Source: Lentibacillus lipolyticus (GTDB lineage Bacteria; Bacillota; Bacilli; Bacillales; Amphibacillaceae). Taken from it: a stretch of 64,000 bases of DNA. The notes under the pieces were generated by a model. It saw only the letters and a list, made by a program, of their open reading frames with translations. It ran no database searches and was not told where the DNA came from. Shown piece after piece: positions 46,127-56,245 of the stretch; positions within the stretch are counted from its first letter, which is position 1; every line of letters starts with the position of its first letter. Both the position numbers and the translations under genes were made by a program. The DNA is taken from positions 248,001-312,000 of the forward strand of contig SEIO01000001.1 of NCBI GenBank assembly GCA_004145795.1, given 5' to 3'.

Positions 46127-47242
46127 CTATCGATTCTCAATTGACACGTACGTTTGTGTCTCCGGGCCGACATATTCAGCACGTGGACGGATCAGTCGGT
46201 TATTGTCATATTGCTCAAGGATATGTGCCAGCCATCCAGATACACGGCTCATCGCAAAAATTGGCGTGAACAAGTCATGATCGATGCCCAGACTGTGATA
46301 AACAGACGCCGAATAAAAGTCAACATTTGCTGGGAGTCCTTTTTCTTCCTTGATGAATTCTTCAATTTCAACGGACATATTATACCATTTTGGCTGTCCG
46401 GTGATTTTTGTTAATTCCTTTGACATCTGCTTCAAGTACTTAGCACGAGGATCGCCCTGTTCATAAACGCGGTGCCCCATACCCATGATTTTTTCTTTGT
46501 TGGCAATCTTCTCTTTGATGTAAGGAATTGCATTATCTTCCTCGCCAATTTCTGTGAGCATTTTCATCACGCGTTCGTTGGCTCCACCGTGAAGTGGTCC
46601 TTTCAAGGCTCCGATAGCTGCGGTCACACCTGAGTATATATCGGACAAGGTGGCAACACATACCCGGGCAGTAAAGGTGGATGCGTTCAATTCATGATCG
46701 GCATGAAGTACCAATGCTTTATTAATCGCTTCTTCCTCGACATCTTTCGGTTCTTCCCCATTCAGCATATACAGGAAGTTTGCTGCATAGCTGAGCTCCT
46801 TCTTCGGTTTAACGGGAGATTTCCCTTGACGGATGCGGGCAAAAGCAGTTACAATTGTTGCAATTTTCGCCTGCAGACGAATAGCTTTACGTTTATTTGC
46901 CGCCTCTTCCATGACATCCGCCTCGTCGTCGTATAAACCAAGAATGGATACTGCAGAACGGAGGGCAGCCATTGGGTGTACCGTTGACAAGTCATACGAT
47001 TCCAGATGGTCCATCACCGCTTTTGGCAACTCCATATTGGCTGCCAAATCAGCTTTAAACTGGTCAAGTTCTGATTTGGTTGGCAACCGTAAATTCCACA
47101 ACAGAAAAACAACTTCTTCAAAACTTGAGTTTTCTGCTAAATCATCAATTGAGTAACCAACATATGTGAGTTGATCATTAACGATAGAACTGATTGACGA
47201 CTGTGTTGCGACAATACCTTCCAACCCTTTTGCTGATGTCAT
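46127..47242 (-). CDS. citZ: Citrate synthase
   Basis: 371 residues, hexameric-type (Gram-positive) synthase joining acetyl-CoA and oxaloacetate. Catalytic residues are in LHGGANERVMKML (His), MGMGHRVYEQGDPRAKYLK (His) and VDFYSASVYHSLGI (Asp). The N-terminus GLEGIVATQSSISSIVNDQLTYVGYSIDDLAE is typical. GGAGAGGG lies before the ATG. First gene of citZ-icd-mdh; a TGTAA/TTACA inverted repeat upstream may be a CcpA site. Confidence 0.96.
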   Translation of the reverse strand: MTSAKGLEGIVATQSSISSIVNDQLTYVGYSIDDLAENSSFEEVVFLLWNLRLPTKSELDQFKADLAANMELPKAVMDHLESYDLSTVHPMAALRSAVSILGLYDDEADVMEEAANKRKAIRLQAKIATIVTAFARIRQGKSPVKPKKELSYAANFLYMLNGEEPKDVEEEAINKALVLHADHELNASTFTARVCVATLSDIYSGVTAAIGALKGPLHGGANERVMKMLTEIGEEDNAIPYIKEKIANKEKIMGMGHRVYEQGDPRAKYLKQMSKELTKITGQPKWYNMSVEIEEFIKEEKGLPANVDFYSASVYHSLGIDHDLFTPIFAMSRVSGWLAHILEQYDNNRLIRPRAEYVGPETQTYVSIENR

Positions 47243-47286
47243 AACAAACCCTCTCCTTTTCCATGAATTGTTCGTTCGTTTGGAAA

Positions 47287-47303
47287 TGTAACCAATGTTT
47301 ACA
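47287..47303 (-). promoter_or_regulatory. Inverted repeat upstream of citZ, weak cre candidate
   Basis: TGTAAACATTGGTTACA on the minus strand has 5-bp arms TGTAA/TTACA but CA in place of the usual central CG. B. subtilis citZ is under CcpA and CcpC control. No clear CcpC half-sites were seen. Confidence 0.35.
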
Positions 47304-47533
47304 TATGAAAGTATTTTTACAATAAAATTACCATCCCCACCGTCGATTATAAAGGATTACTCTGCTAATGTGAATTGAAAGGAAAAAGTTCCAGCAATCT
47401 TTTCCTATGCATAAAGTACTTGTTTACAAAATTCTCTGCATTTACCCTGCAAAAATGCTGGTTCATGTCTATTTTCCCGTTTCTTATCATATGTAAAATA
47501 GTACAAGTCTTATATGCACCAGGAGGGGCGGCT

Positions 47534-48643
47534 TTGTACAAAGAAAAACTGTACCAACTACTGCGGGCATGCATCATTATTGTGACCGTTATTATTGTCT
47601 ACATACTGTTGCAGCATGCACTGCCTTATATTTATCCTTTTTTGTTAGCTGCACTGCTTTCTGTGGCGCTCAACCCTGCCGTCACCATGCTGGAAAAGAA
47701 AGTCCGGCTGCCGCGCGGACTGGCTGCATTTTTTGTTATTGCAGCAGCCTTTGTGATTGCTCTGGGAGTTCTCATCCTGCTCGTTTCGGAACTAATCCAG
47801 GGGACATTATACCTAGCCGACCGTGTACCGGCATACGTTCAGCAGCTGATACACCTATTCAATCGCCTAATGGATGAGCAATTGCTGCCAATCTATAAAA
47901 AAATCAGTGCCCTATTCCATTCATTAAGCCCAGAACAGCAAGCCGGGATACACAATCACATGAATCAGCTTATTAACCAATGGGCAAATAAGACTGCAGC
48001 AACCCTGCAGAATGTTCTCATGCAAATCCCCGGCACACTGGCACAACTCCCAGGATATGCAGCCATTTTTCTGTTTATTATTATGGCTGCCTTCTTTATC
48101 ACTAGTGACTGGCATAGACTCACCCGGACATGGGAGAAATTAATGCCGGAAAAGAGCCGTGAAGCAATTCGTACGCTTCACGTCCATTTAAAAACAGCTT
48201 TTTGCGGATTCATCAAAGCCCAGTTTCTGTTAATAACAATAACGGCGTTGATTATTTATACAGGCCTGGCAGTCGCCGGTGTTAACCATGCGCTGACGAT
48301 AGCTATGTTCGCCGCTGCATTAGATATATTACCTGTCATTGGAACAGGGGCAATGTTTATTCCTTGGATTGCCTATGCGTTTCTGACAGGCGATCATTCG
48401 ATGACATCTATTCTTGCGGTTTTGTATGCCGTGGTTGTCATCCAGCGGGAACTGCTTGAACCAAAATTGTTATCCGATCAAGTTGGGCTGAGCCCACTTG
48501 CAGCACTAACAGCACTATTTGCCGGCTTTCAATTGTGGGGAGCGGGCGGACTGCTGGCAGGGCCGTTTATTGCTATCACCGGCAAAGGGTTTTATCAGGC
48601 TGGTGTATTCCACTGGCTTGGCAAATTCATAAAAGGGCATTAG
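47534..48643 (+). CDS. ytvI: AI-2E family transporter / sporulation integral membrane protein YtvI
   Basis: 369 residues with about eight hydrophobic segments in the PerM/AI-2E arrangement: two helices at the start, a soluble amphipathic stretch (about 95-160), then five or six helices ending in LLAGPFIAITGKGFYQAG. The GAMFIPWIAYAFLTGD and RELLEPKLLSDQVGLSPLAAL motifs are typical. In B. subtilis it is sporulation-linked; the substrate is unknown. The start is TTG at 47534 with AGGAGGGG 5 nt upstream; the longer ATG frame has an unlikely N-terminus. It is divergent from citZ. Confidence 0.85.
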   Translation: MYKEKLYQLLRACIIIVTVIIVYILLQHALPYIYPFLLAALLSVALNPAVTMLEKKVRLPRGLAAFFVIAAAFVIALGVLILLVSELIQGTLYLADRVPAYVQQLIHLFNRLMDEQLLPIYKKISALFHSLSPEQQAGIHNHMNQLINQWANKTAATLQNVLMQIPGTLAQLPGYAAIFLFIIMAAFFITSDWHRLTRTWEKLMPEKSREAIRTLHVHLKTAFCGFIKAQFLLITITALIIYTGLAVAGVNHALTIAMFAAALDILPVIGTGAMFIPWIAYAFLTGDHSMTSILAVLYAVVVIQRELLEPKLLSDQVGLSPLAALTALFAGFQLWGAGGLLAGPFIAITGKGFYQAGVFHWLGKFIKGH

Positions 48644-48644
48644 A

Positions 48645-49034
48645 CTACCATCTGCGATATATGATCTTCCCATTATCGGTCCAATACCGCAATAGTTGCT
48701 GCAGCATGCGTTTAAATGGTCCCCTTGTATACGGGAGCACAAGTGCAAAACCGACTGCATCCGTTATGAAACCGGGAGAGAATAAAAATACACCACCGAT
48801 AAAAATACATATCCCATCTATTATTGCATCGGCAGGTGGTTGTCCGTGATTCATGGACAGTTGTGCCCTTCGCCAAGCCTCTACCCCTTGTTTTTTTGCT
48901 AGAGAAACACCAACAATTCCAGTTAAGATGATCAGAGCAACAACCCACCAGGGACCAATGATATTGCCTGCCCAGATGAAAACACCTATTTCCAATGCAG
49001 GCACAACTAATAAAGCCAGTAACAGCCAACGCAC
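48645..49034 (-). CDS. ytzA: FxsA family membrane protein (YtzA-like)
   Basis: 129-residue FxsA protein with three hydrophobic segments (about 4-22, 28-45, 75-95). The conserved core is VVPALEIGVFIWAGNIIGPWWVVALIILTGIVGVSLAKKQG and LFSPGFITDAVGFALVLPYTRGPFK. In E. coli FxsA counters phage exclusion by the F plasmid; its normal role is unknown. GTG at 49034 lies 8 nt after GGAAGGG. Converges with ytvI. Confidence 0.85.
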   Translation of the reverse strand: MRWLLLALLVVPALEIGVFIWAGNIIGPWWVVALIILTGIVGVSLAKKQGVEAWRRAQLSMNHGQPPADAIIDGICIFIGGVFLFSPGFITDAVGFALVLPYTRGPFKRMLQQLLRYWTDNGKIIYRRW

Positions 49035-49039
49035 AGTTA

Positions 49040-49186
49040 TCACCCTTCCATTCCGGTTTGAGCAGATTCGAGCAAAATAAAGACTTCATCACTATTCGCG
49101 AACTGGTTGATATCATGGAATACATTCTTATAGTTCTGTTCGACCCATCTGCATCCTTTCCAGCGATGTAAAGCCTGTAGAATCAC
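49040..49186 (-). CDS. Possible 48-residue small protein between pyk and fxsA, unrecognised
   Basis: Immediately after the pyk TAA (one codon, same frame) a GTG opens VILQALHRWKGCRWVEQNYK then NVFHDINQFANSDEVFILLESAQTGMEG, stopping at 49040-49042. The sequence has normal protein composition, and its last codons contain the GGAAGGG ribosome site of the fxsA gene, as expected inside an operon. There is no ribosome site for the GTG, so it would depend on ribosomes finishing pyk, or it is the remnant of a longer gene. No family is recognised. Confidence 0.4.
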   Translation of the reverse strand: MILQALHRWKGCRWVEQNYKNVFHDINQFANSDEVFILLESAQTGMEG

Positions 49187-49189
49187 AGC

Positions 49190-50950
49190 TTATAGGACAC
49201 TTGCATGTCCCTGATAAATATCACCCTTCGCACCATCGATAGTAATATCCGTACCATCATCTATGTGATTGAATACGTCTTTCACCCCAACAATTACCGG
49301 AATGCCAAGACTTAGTCCAACTACCGCTGCATGAGAAGTCAGCCCGCCTTCTTGTGTAACAATCCCAGCTGCTTTTTCAACAGCTTCCATCATATCGCGA
49401 TCTGTTCCATACGTAACAAGTATATCATTTTCCTGAACCTTTTCGAGTGCTTCCTCAGCATTTCGGGCAGTCACTGCTCTGCCGTATGCACTGCCGCGGC
49501 CTATTCCTTGCCCCCTCGCCATTACATCACCTATGACGTGAACTTTCATAAGGTTCGTCGTTCCACTTTCACCCACAGGAACACCTGCAGTGATAATTAC
49601 TCTGCTGCCCCGATCAAAGAGTTTGGTGCTCAACCCTTGATCAATCGCAACATCCAGCATTTCGTCGGTCGAATGAGCTTTGCCACCCTTAACGGCATGT
49701 ACACCCCAAACCAGTCCTAACTGCCGGTTAACAATTTCCGAAAACGTGACAGCGACGATTGGTGCTTTCGGGCGGTACTTGGAAATCATCCTAGCTGTAT
49801 GACCACTCTCTGTTGGTGTGATAATAGCATTGACGGACAAGTTCATAGCAGTATGATTCACGGACTGACTGATCGCATCGGTTATCGTCATATGAGAAGA
49901 TTTTGAACGATTATCGAGTATCAGTTTATGGTCCAACGCTGACTCTGCTTTCATAGCAATGTCGCTCATCGTTTGTACTGATTCAACCGGATAATCCCCT
50001 GCTGCCGTTTCACCGGAAAGCATGATCGCATCAGTGCCGTCAAAGATAGCGTTAGCCACGTCTGATGCTTCCGCCCTTGTCGGTCTCGGATTGCGCTGCA
50101 TCGAATCAAGCATTTGTGTGGCGGTAATAACTGGTTTGCCGGCAGTATTACATTTAGTAATCAGTTCTTTCTGTACAAGCGGCACAACCTCAGCGGGTGT
50201 TTCCACACCAAGATCACCGCGTGCGACCATCAGACCGTCACTGACTTCCAGAATGGATTCGATATTGTCAATGCCTTCCTGATTTTCAATTTTTGGTATG
50301 ATGTTCAAATGTGTGGCATTGTTTTCCTCCAGCAACTCCTGAATCTCCAGCACATCTGATGTTCGCCGGACAAATGATGCCGCAATGAAATCCACTTCCT
50401 GTTCAATACCAAATTTAATATCTTTCGCGTCTTTTTCAGTGATTCCAGGTAAATTGACACGGACATTGGGCACATTAACACCTTTTTTGTTCTTTATGGT
50501 GCCGGAGTTCTGGGCTCTTGTTTTCAGTTCCCGATTTTCGTGGTCAATCTCCAATACTTCCAATTCAATCAGTCCATCATCCAATAAGATTTTGGACCCG
50601 ATATGGACATCATCAATCAGCCCGCTATAGGTGATGGAAAAACGCTCGGCTGTCCCTTCCACCTCATCCATTGCCACTTGAACAATGCTGTCTTTCTGAA
50701 TCTCTGCTTCCCCGTTCACAAAGGAGCCCGTCCTAATTTCCGGTCCTTTTGTATCCAGAAGGATGGCAACTGTTTTTCCGGTTTTTGCCGAAGCTTCCCG
50801 GATGTTTTCAATACGTTTTCTATGTTCGTCAAAATCTCCGTGGGAAAAATTCAGGCGGGCCACGTTCATCCCCGCTTCTATTAATTGTGTCAGTGTTTCA
50901 ACCGATTCCGATGAAGGTCCGATTGTACACACAATTTTTGTCTTCCGCAT
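49190..50950 (-). CDS. pyk: Pyruvate kinase
   Basis: 586 residues: makes pyruvate and ATP from phosphoenolpyruvate. TIM-barrel with [23 protein letters not shown], the Mg/PEP site [15 protein letters not shown]...VARGDLGVE and the ATQMLDSM motif; then the allosteric C domain; then the extra C-terminal segment typical of Bacillus/Geobacillus, homologous to the phosphohistidine domain of PEP-utilising enzymes, with [21 protein letters not shown]. In that family the TSH histidine is the phospho-carrier. 21 nt after pfkA. Confidence 0.97.
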   Translation of the reverse strand: MRKTKIVCTIGPSSESVETLTQLIEAGMNVARLNFSHGDFDEHRKRIENIREASAKTGKTVAILLDTKGPEIRTGSFVNGEAEIQKDSIVQVAMDEVEGTAERFSITYSGLIDDVHIGSKILLDDGLIELEVLEIDHENRELKTRAQNSGTIKNKKGVNVPNVRVNLPGITEKDAKDIKFGIEQEVDFIAASFVRRTSDVLEIQELLEENNATHLNIIPKIENQEGIDNIESILEVSDGLMVARGDLGVETPAEVVPLVQKELITKCNTAGKPVITATQMLDSMQRNPRPTRAEASDVANAIFDGTDAIMLSGETAAGDYPVESVQTMSDIAMKAESALDHKLILDNRSKSSHMTITDAISQSVNHTAMNLSVNAIITPTESGHTARMISKYRPKAPIVAVTFSEIVNRQLGLVWGVHAVKGGKAHSTDEMLDVAIDQGLSTKLFDRGSRVIITAGVPVGESGTTNLMKVHVIGDVMARGQGIGRGSAYGRAVTARNAEEALEKVQENDILVTYGTDRDMMEAVEKAAGIVTQEGGLTSHAAVVGLSLGIPVIVGVKDVFNHIDDGTDITIDGAKGDIYQGHASVL

Positions 50951-50971
50951 TTTTTAGCCTCCTTTGGCTCA

Positions 50972-51943
<972 letters not shown>

Positions 51944-52062
51944 TCAAACGTTGATGTCATCTTCCAAGATAAATGCAAATCCAGCAAATAGCAATTATTT
52001 TAGCTGGCGCTGCCAAAGCAGCATCAGCATCGAAACATTATGTCTTGCTTTCTCAAACAGAA

Positions 52063-52086
52063 AGAGGCTGACAGCTGTCAACCTCT
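52063..52086 (-). terminator. Terminator of accDA
   Basis: AGAGG (52063-52067) and TGACA pair with TGTCA and CCTCT around the centre of an inverted repeat, followed on the minus strand by TTCTGTTT. Confidence 0.7.
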
Positions 52087-52119
52087 CCCTTCCTGGTGAA
52101 AAGATACGTGAACAGGACA

Positions 52120-53076
52120 TCACAATTCCTGATAATCACCAATTTGCTTATATTTTTCCCATCTCTTTTCAAGCAATTCATCGGCTGATAAAGACGCTAA
52201 TTCTTTCAGTGATCCTGCCAATACCGCATCAATATGTCCTGCCTGCGCCTTTATGTCACGATGGGCACCGCCTCTTGGCTCTGGAATAACCTGATCAATA
52301 ACATCGAGCTCTTTTAGATCATAGGAAGTAATCTTCATTGTTTCCGCTGCTTGTCTGGCCAATCCGGAATCTTTCCAGAGCAGTGCAGCAGCCCCTTCCG
52401 GCGAAATGACCGAATAGGTTGAGTTTTCCAGCATATGGATATGATCGCCAACGCCTAATCCGAGTGCACCGCCGCTTCCGCCTTCGCCAATGACAATACA
52501 AATAATGGGAACGGACAAACCAGCCATTTCCATCAGGTTTCTCGCTATTGCTTCACTTTGACCACGTTCTTCGGCAGCCTTTCCCGGGTAGGCCCCTTTG
52601 GTATCGATGAAACAAATAATCGGGCGTTGAAATTTCTCCGCTTGACGCATATGCCTTAATGCTTTCCGGTACCCTTCCGGATGTGGCATACCAAAGTTAC
52701 GGCGTATATTCTCCTTCGTATCTTTCCCGCGCTGATGGCCAATCACCGTGACAGGATTGTCCTGGTAAAAAGCAATTCCAGCGACAATCGCTTCATCATC
52801 TCCATACGAACGGTCACCATGGAATTCAATGAAATCTGTAAATAATTCCTGTATATAATCCAGTGTCGTCGGACGCTCCTGGTGCCGAGCCATTTGCACA
52901 CGGTGCCACGGCTGCAAATTTCCGTAGATATCATTTTCCAGTTTTTCCAGCCGTTTTTCCAGTGTCGAGATTTCCGTCTCCAAATCAATATCACTGTCAT
53001 CGGTGAATGATTTTAACTCCGCGATTTTCTCTTTTAAGTCTACAATTGGCTTTTCGAAATCCAGGACTTGCTTCAT
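52120..53076 (-). CDS. accA: Acetyl-CoA carboxylase, carboxyltransferase alpha subunit
   Basis: 318 residues. With AccD it transfers CO2 from biotin to acetyl-CoA, the committed step of fatty acid synthesis. It has the crotonase-like core: [67 protein letters not shown] and the acyl-CoA loop [16 protein letters not shown]. The ATG overlaps the accD TGA by four bases (ATGA). Confidence 0.97.
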   Translation of the reverse strand: MKQVLDFEKPIVDLKEKIAELKSFTDDSDIDLETEISTLEKRLEKLENDIYGNLQPWHRVQMARHQERPTTLDYIQELFTDFIEFHGDRSYGDDEAIVAGIAFYQDNPVTVIGHQRGKDTKENIRRNFGMPHPEGYRKALRHMRQAEKFQRPIICFIDTKGAYPGKAAEERGQSEAIARNLMEMAGLSVPIICIVIGEGGSGGALGLGVGDHIHMLENSTYSVISPEGAAALLWKDSGLARQAAETMKITSYDLKELDVIDQVIPEPRGGAHRDIKAQAGHIDAVLAGSLKELASLSADELLEKRWEKYKQIGDYQEL

Positions 53077-53933
53077 ACATTCTTCCTCCCTTGCGCATGC
53101 ATGGAAAGCAGAACAGTCAATAGGGACTTCATCTCATGACGGTGTACAACTTTATCAAGCTGGCCATGTTTGAGCAGAAATTCAGCTGTCTGAAAATCAT
53201 CAGGCAGTTCCTCACGAATCGTCTGTTCGATGATTCTGCGCCCAGCAAAGCCAATCAGTGCACCCGGTTCAGCAAAATTATAATCCCCAATGGATGCAAA
53301 GCTTGCTGAAACGCCTCCGGTTGTCGGGTGGGTCATAACTGACACCATTAAGCCACCTGCATCCGAAAACCGCTTAACAGCAACAGAGGTTTTGGACATT
53401 TGCATCAGACTCAGGACGCCCTCCTGCATTCTGGCTCCACCGGATGCAGTAAAAATGATGAAAGGAAGGGATTCATTTTTTGCATTCTCCAGCGCTCGGC
53501 TGATTTTTTCACCGACAACAGAACCCATACTTCCCATCCTGAAATTGGAATCCATTACACTACACGCAGTTTCCTGCCCGTCAATTATGCCTTTACCGGT
53601 GACAACCCCTTCATTAAGGCCTGTTTTATTTCGGTCTTTGTCCACTTTTTCCTCATAGCCTGGAAACGCCAACGGGTTTGTCGTTGTTAGCTGCCTGTCC
53701 CACTCTACAAATGTCCCTTCATCGAACAAGCTATTTATCCTGTCCCAGGCGGTAAGCGGATGATGATAGTCACAATTCGGGCACACATTAATGTTTTTGT
53801 TCCATTCCTTCCGGTAATAAATCTTGTGGCATTTATCACATTTTTTCATTAACCCTTCAGGAATATCAATCTTGCTTTCCTCATTCGGAATGGTTGCATA
53901 TTTCCTTTTCTTGCCAAAAAAATCCTTGAGCAA
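53073..53933 (-). CDS. accD: Acetyl-CoA carboxylase, carboxyltransferase beta subunit
   Basis: 286 residues. The N-terminal zinc ribbon ([15 protein letters not shown]...[11 protein letters not shown]) is followed by the crotonase-like carboxyltransferase with [22 protein letters not shown] and [35 protein letters not shown]-like segments. I place the start at TTG 53933, with AAAGGAGGAG just upstream; the resulting [16 protein letters not shown] matches the family start. The longer frame from 53999 has a foreign N-terminus. First gene of accDA. Confidence 0.95.
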   Translation of the reverse strand: MLKDFFGKKRKYATIPNEESKIDIPEGLMKKCDKCHKIYYRKEWNKNINVCPNCDYHHPLTAWDRINSLFDEGTFVEWDRQLTTTNPLAFPGYEEKVDKDRNKTGLNEGVVTGKGIIDGQETACSVMDSNFRMGSMGSVVGEKISRALENAKNESLPFIIFTASGGARMQEGVLSLMQMSKTSVAVKRFSDAGGLMVSVMTHPTTGGVSASFASIGDYNFAEPGALIGFAGRRIIEQTIREELPDDFQTAEFLLKHGQLDKVVHRHEMKSLLTVLLSMHAQGRKNV

Positions 53934-54014
53934 GGAAACTCCTCCTTTTTGTATCAACCCGGGAACAATAACGAAACTGCTGTATACTATTACATCCAAT
54001 TGTTAGAAAAACTT

Positions 54015-54044
54015 GGCTTTCACCAAGCCTTTATAGTGAAAGCC
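54015..54044. repeat. Dispersed hairpin repeat, copy B
   Basis: Arms GGCTTTCAC (54015-54023) and GTGAAAGCC (54036-54044) form a hairpin. The 24 bases from 54021 match copy A (31090-31113) at 23 positions. On the minus strand AAGTTTTTC follows, so this copy could also terminate the GntR gene transcript. Confidence 0.7.
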
Positions 54045-54124
54045 TTCGTTTTACTTATAAGGTCATCCATTCATTATACTTTCTGCCGTTGCGAAAAGGT
54101 GTCACAATCGGTCGATTTGGTGAA

Positions 54125-54745
54125 TTATTTTTCCGCTGGCAAAGCATGAAACAATTCCTCTATTCCAGTATAATTGTTGGACTGATAGAGACTGATTAAA
54201 TCCAGATAAAAAGACCGATCATACGACAGGCTAGCAATAGTATAGGAAAATTCATCCATCAACTGCCAGACTTTAGCGAGCAAGAGATTTTCTGTCTTAT
54301 GAAATAAGTACTGAAAAAAAGCAACATGTTTCGCATTTTCGTTCAGTGATGTATCGTGGACGATTTCAAGCAGCTGACGGATATCCTCATCCTGTATATC
54401 ATCGTATGCAATCTTTGCCGCTTCTTTTTCAATGATTCGTTTTGCAAACAGCAAATCACTCCTGGTGTTATTCCCCTGTAAAATAAAAGAAGAAAGCACC
54501 TCGACAGAATGATACGGCCGGTACGCACTTAAAAAAGTTCCCTCCCCGTGCCGTGTTTCAATCAGTCCCAGCAGCTCCATTGCACGCAATGCTTCACGGA
54601 TGGAGGAACGACCTGCCAGCAGCTTTTCGGAGAGTACACGTTCCGATGGAAGTTTATCCCCTGGCTGCAGATTGTTCTCCTCAATATACTTCCGCAGCTC
54701 CTGTAAAATGCCATGGTATACTTTTTGCTTTGGTGACATGGACAC
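54125..54745 (-). CDS. GntR family regulator, FadR/FCD subfamily
   Basis: About 206 residues. The N-terminal winged helix-turn-helix is clear (ILQELRKYIEENNLQPGDKLPSERVLSEKLLAGRSSIREALRAMELLGLIETRHGEGTFLS). The C-terminal part is an all-helical FCD-type ligand domain whose metal residues look incomplete (an FQYLFHKTENLLL segment without the usual preceding Asp). The start is uncertain: GTG at 54745 is 11 nt from AAAGGAG, ATG at 54739 is 17 nt. It sits between malic enzyme and accDA, all on the minus strand. A typical GntR operator stands in the malic-enzyme promoter, its likely target. Confidence 0.85.
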   Translation of the reverse strand: MSMSPKQKVYHGILQELRKYIEENNLQPGDKLPSERVLSEKLLAGRSSIREALRAMELLGLIETRHGEGTFLSAYRPYHSVEVLSSFILQGNNTRSDLLFAKRIIEKEAAKIAYDDIQDEDIRQLLEIVHDTSLNENAKHVAFFQYLFHKTENLLLAKVWQLMDEFSYTIASLSYDRSFYLDLISLYQSNNYTGIEELFHALPAEK

Positions 54746-54863
54746 GGCCGGAGTCACTCCTTTGATAGGTTATACCAGCACACGGACTGCAGCGATGCCA
54801 GCTATTCTGGAGAAACATTCCCCTGAATAGCCGGTAAGCGCTTTGGACAAAAAACTGCCTCAA

Positions 54864-56102
54864 TCAGTCTTCATCAATCCGTGTCAGTTTTCTTGTTTTC
54901 TCAGCTACTTCCTCCGGATCGACATCGATTCTGGCTACACCGGATTCCATTGCTGCTTTGGCAACACTAGAGGCTACAAGAGGTGCAACCCTCGGATCAA
55001 ATGGAGCGGGGATAACATAGTCCTCGCTCAACTTATCATCTGTAATCAGTGAAGCAATTGCTTCCGCTGCAGCAATTTTCATGCGTTCATTGATACGGGT
55101 AGCTCTTACGTCCAAGGCTCCTCTGAAAATACCTGGAAATGCCAGCACATTATTAACCTGGTTCGGAAAATCCGAGCGGCCAGTTCCAATTACTTTCACA
55201 CCTACTTCTTTTGCATCACTTGGCATGATTTCAGGATCAGGATTGGCCATAGCGAAGATAATCGGATCATCACTCATTTTTTGAACCATTTCTTTACTCA
55301 ACAATCCACCGACAGATACACCGATGAATACGTCCGCGTCTTCCAGAATATCTTCCAGCTGACCTTCTTGTTTATCCTTATTGGTCATTTTGGCTACTTC
55401 TTCTTTGACTTCATTCATGCCATATGACCGGCCTTCAAAGATAGCACCTTTTGAATCACACATGATCATATCACGGACACCAAAGTGATAAAGTAACTTT
55501 ATAATTGCAATTCCTGCTGCACCTGCACCATTGGCAACTACTTTAATGTCGGAGAACGATTTACCGGACAGCTTTAAAGCATTAATCAATCCGGCAACGG
55601 TTACAATGGCCGTTCCATGCTGGTCATCGTGAAAAATCGGGATGCTGGTTTCCTTTTTCAGCTGTTCTTCTATAACAAAGCAATCCGGTGCTGCTATATC
55701 CTCAAGATTAACACCACCAAATGTTGGCTCCATCATTTTAACTGTCTGTACAATCCCGTCTACATCAGCGGAATCTAGGCAGATAGGAAAGGAATCGACC
55801 CCTGAGAAACTTTTGAACAGGACGGCTTTTCCTTCCATGACAGGAAGGGAGGCTTCTGCTCCGATATTTCCCAGTCCGAGCACGGCTGAACCATTACTGA
55901 CAACAGCCACCATATTCCCTTTCATTGTGTAATCGTAAACGGTTTCTTTTCGATCATAAATCTCCTTACAAGGCTCTGCAACACCCGGTGAATAAGCTAG
56001 GCTTAAATCTTTGGCGTTACGCACCTTTACTTTTGACTCGGTGGATAATTTCCCTTTATTCGCTTTATGCATATGCAATGCTTCATCCCGCAAATTTGAC
56101 AA
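54864..56102 (-). CDS. ytsJ: Malic enzyme (YtsJ/MaeB-like)
   Basis: 412 residues; decarboxylates malate to pyruvate, NADP-linked in B. subtilis YtsJ. Malic domain: NAKDLSLAYSPGVAEPC, the lysine/aspartate region VLGLGNIGAEASLPVMEGKAVLFK, SADVDGIVQTVKMMEPTFGGVNLEDI and FHDDQHGTAIV. NAD(P) domain: VVANGAGAAGIAIIKLL. The start is TTG at 56102 with AAAGGAG 8 nt upstream; LSNLRDEALHMHKANKGKL matches YtsJ, and the longer frame does not. A GntR-type operator lies in its promoter; the GntR gene follows. Confidence 0.93.
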   Translation of the reverse strand: MSNLRDEALHMHKANKGKLSTESKVKVRNAKDLSLAYSPGVAEPCKEIYDRKETVYDYTMKGNMVAVVSNGSAVLGLGNIGAEASLPVMEGKAVLFKSFSGVDSFPICLDSADVDGIVQTVKMMEPTFGGVNLEDIAAPDCFVIEEQLKKETSIPIFHDDQHGTAIVTVAGLINALKLSGKSFSDIKVVANGAGAAGIAIIKLLYHFGVRDMIMCDSKGAIFEGRSYGMNEVKEEVAKMTNKDKQEGQLEDILEDADVFIGVSVGGLLSKEMVQKMSDDPIIFAMANPDPEIMPSDAKEVGVKVIGTGRSDFPNQVNNVLAFPGIFRGALDVRATRINERMKIAAAEAIASLITDDKLSEDYVIPAPFDPRVAPLVASSVAKAAMESGVARIDVDPEEVAEKTRKLTRIDED

Positions 56103-56147
56103 AACGATCACTCCTTTATGTAATAGGAATTGCAAAAAAACAACCGG

Positions 56148-56160
56148 GTGGTCTGACCAC
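56148..56160. promoter_or_regulatory. GntR/FadR-type operator in the malic-enzyme promoter
   Basis: GTGGTCTGACCAC is a perfect palindrome around one base. Its core TGGTCTGACCA fits the FadR-subfamily pattern TNGTNNNACNA. It lies just downstream of the predicted start site, between the promoter and the gene. Confidence 0.7.
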
Positions 56161-56171
56161 TTAACGATTTC

Positions 56172-56199
56172 ATTATAACAGATGGAGTTCTTGTGTAAA
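56172..56199 (-). promoter_or_regulatory. Promoter of the malic enzyme gene
   Basis: Minus strand TATAAT (56172-56177) with TTTACA 16 nt upstream. The start site would fall about 5-7 nt before the operator. Confidence 0.6.
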
Positions 56200-56245
56200 G
56201 AATAAAGCAAACATACTTTTTGCCTTATTTAAAAATGTTTTCATT

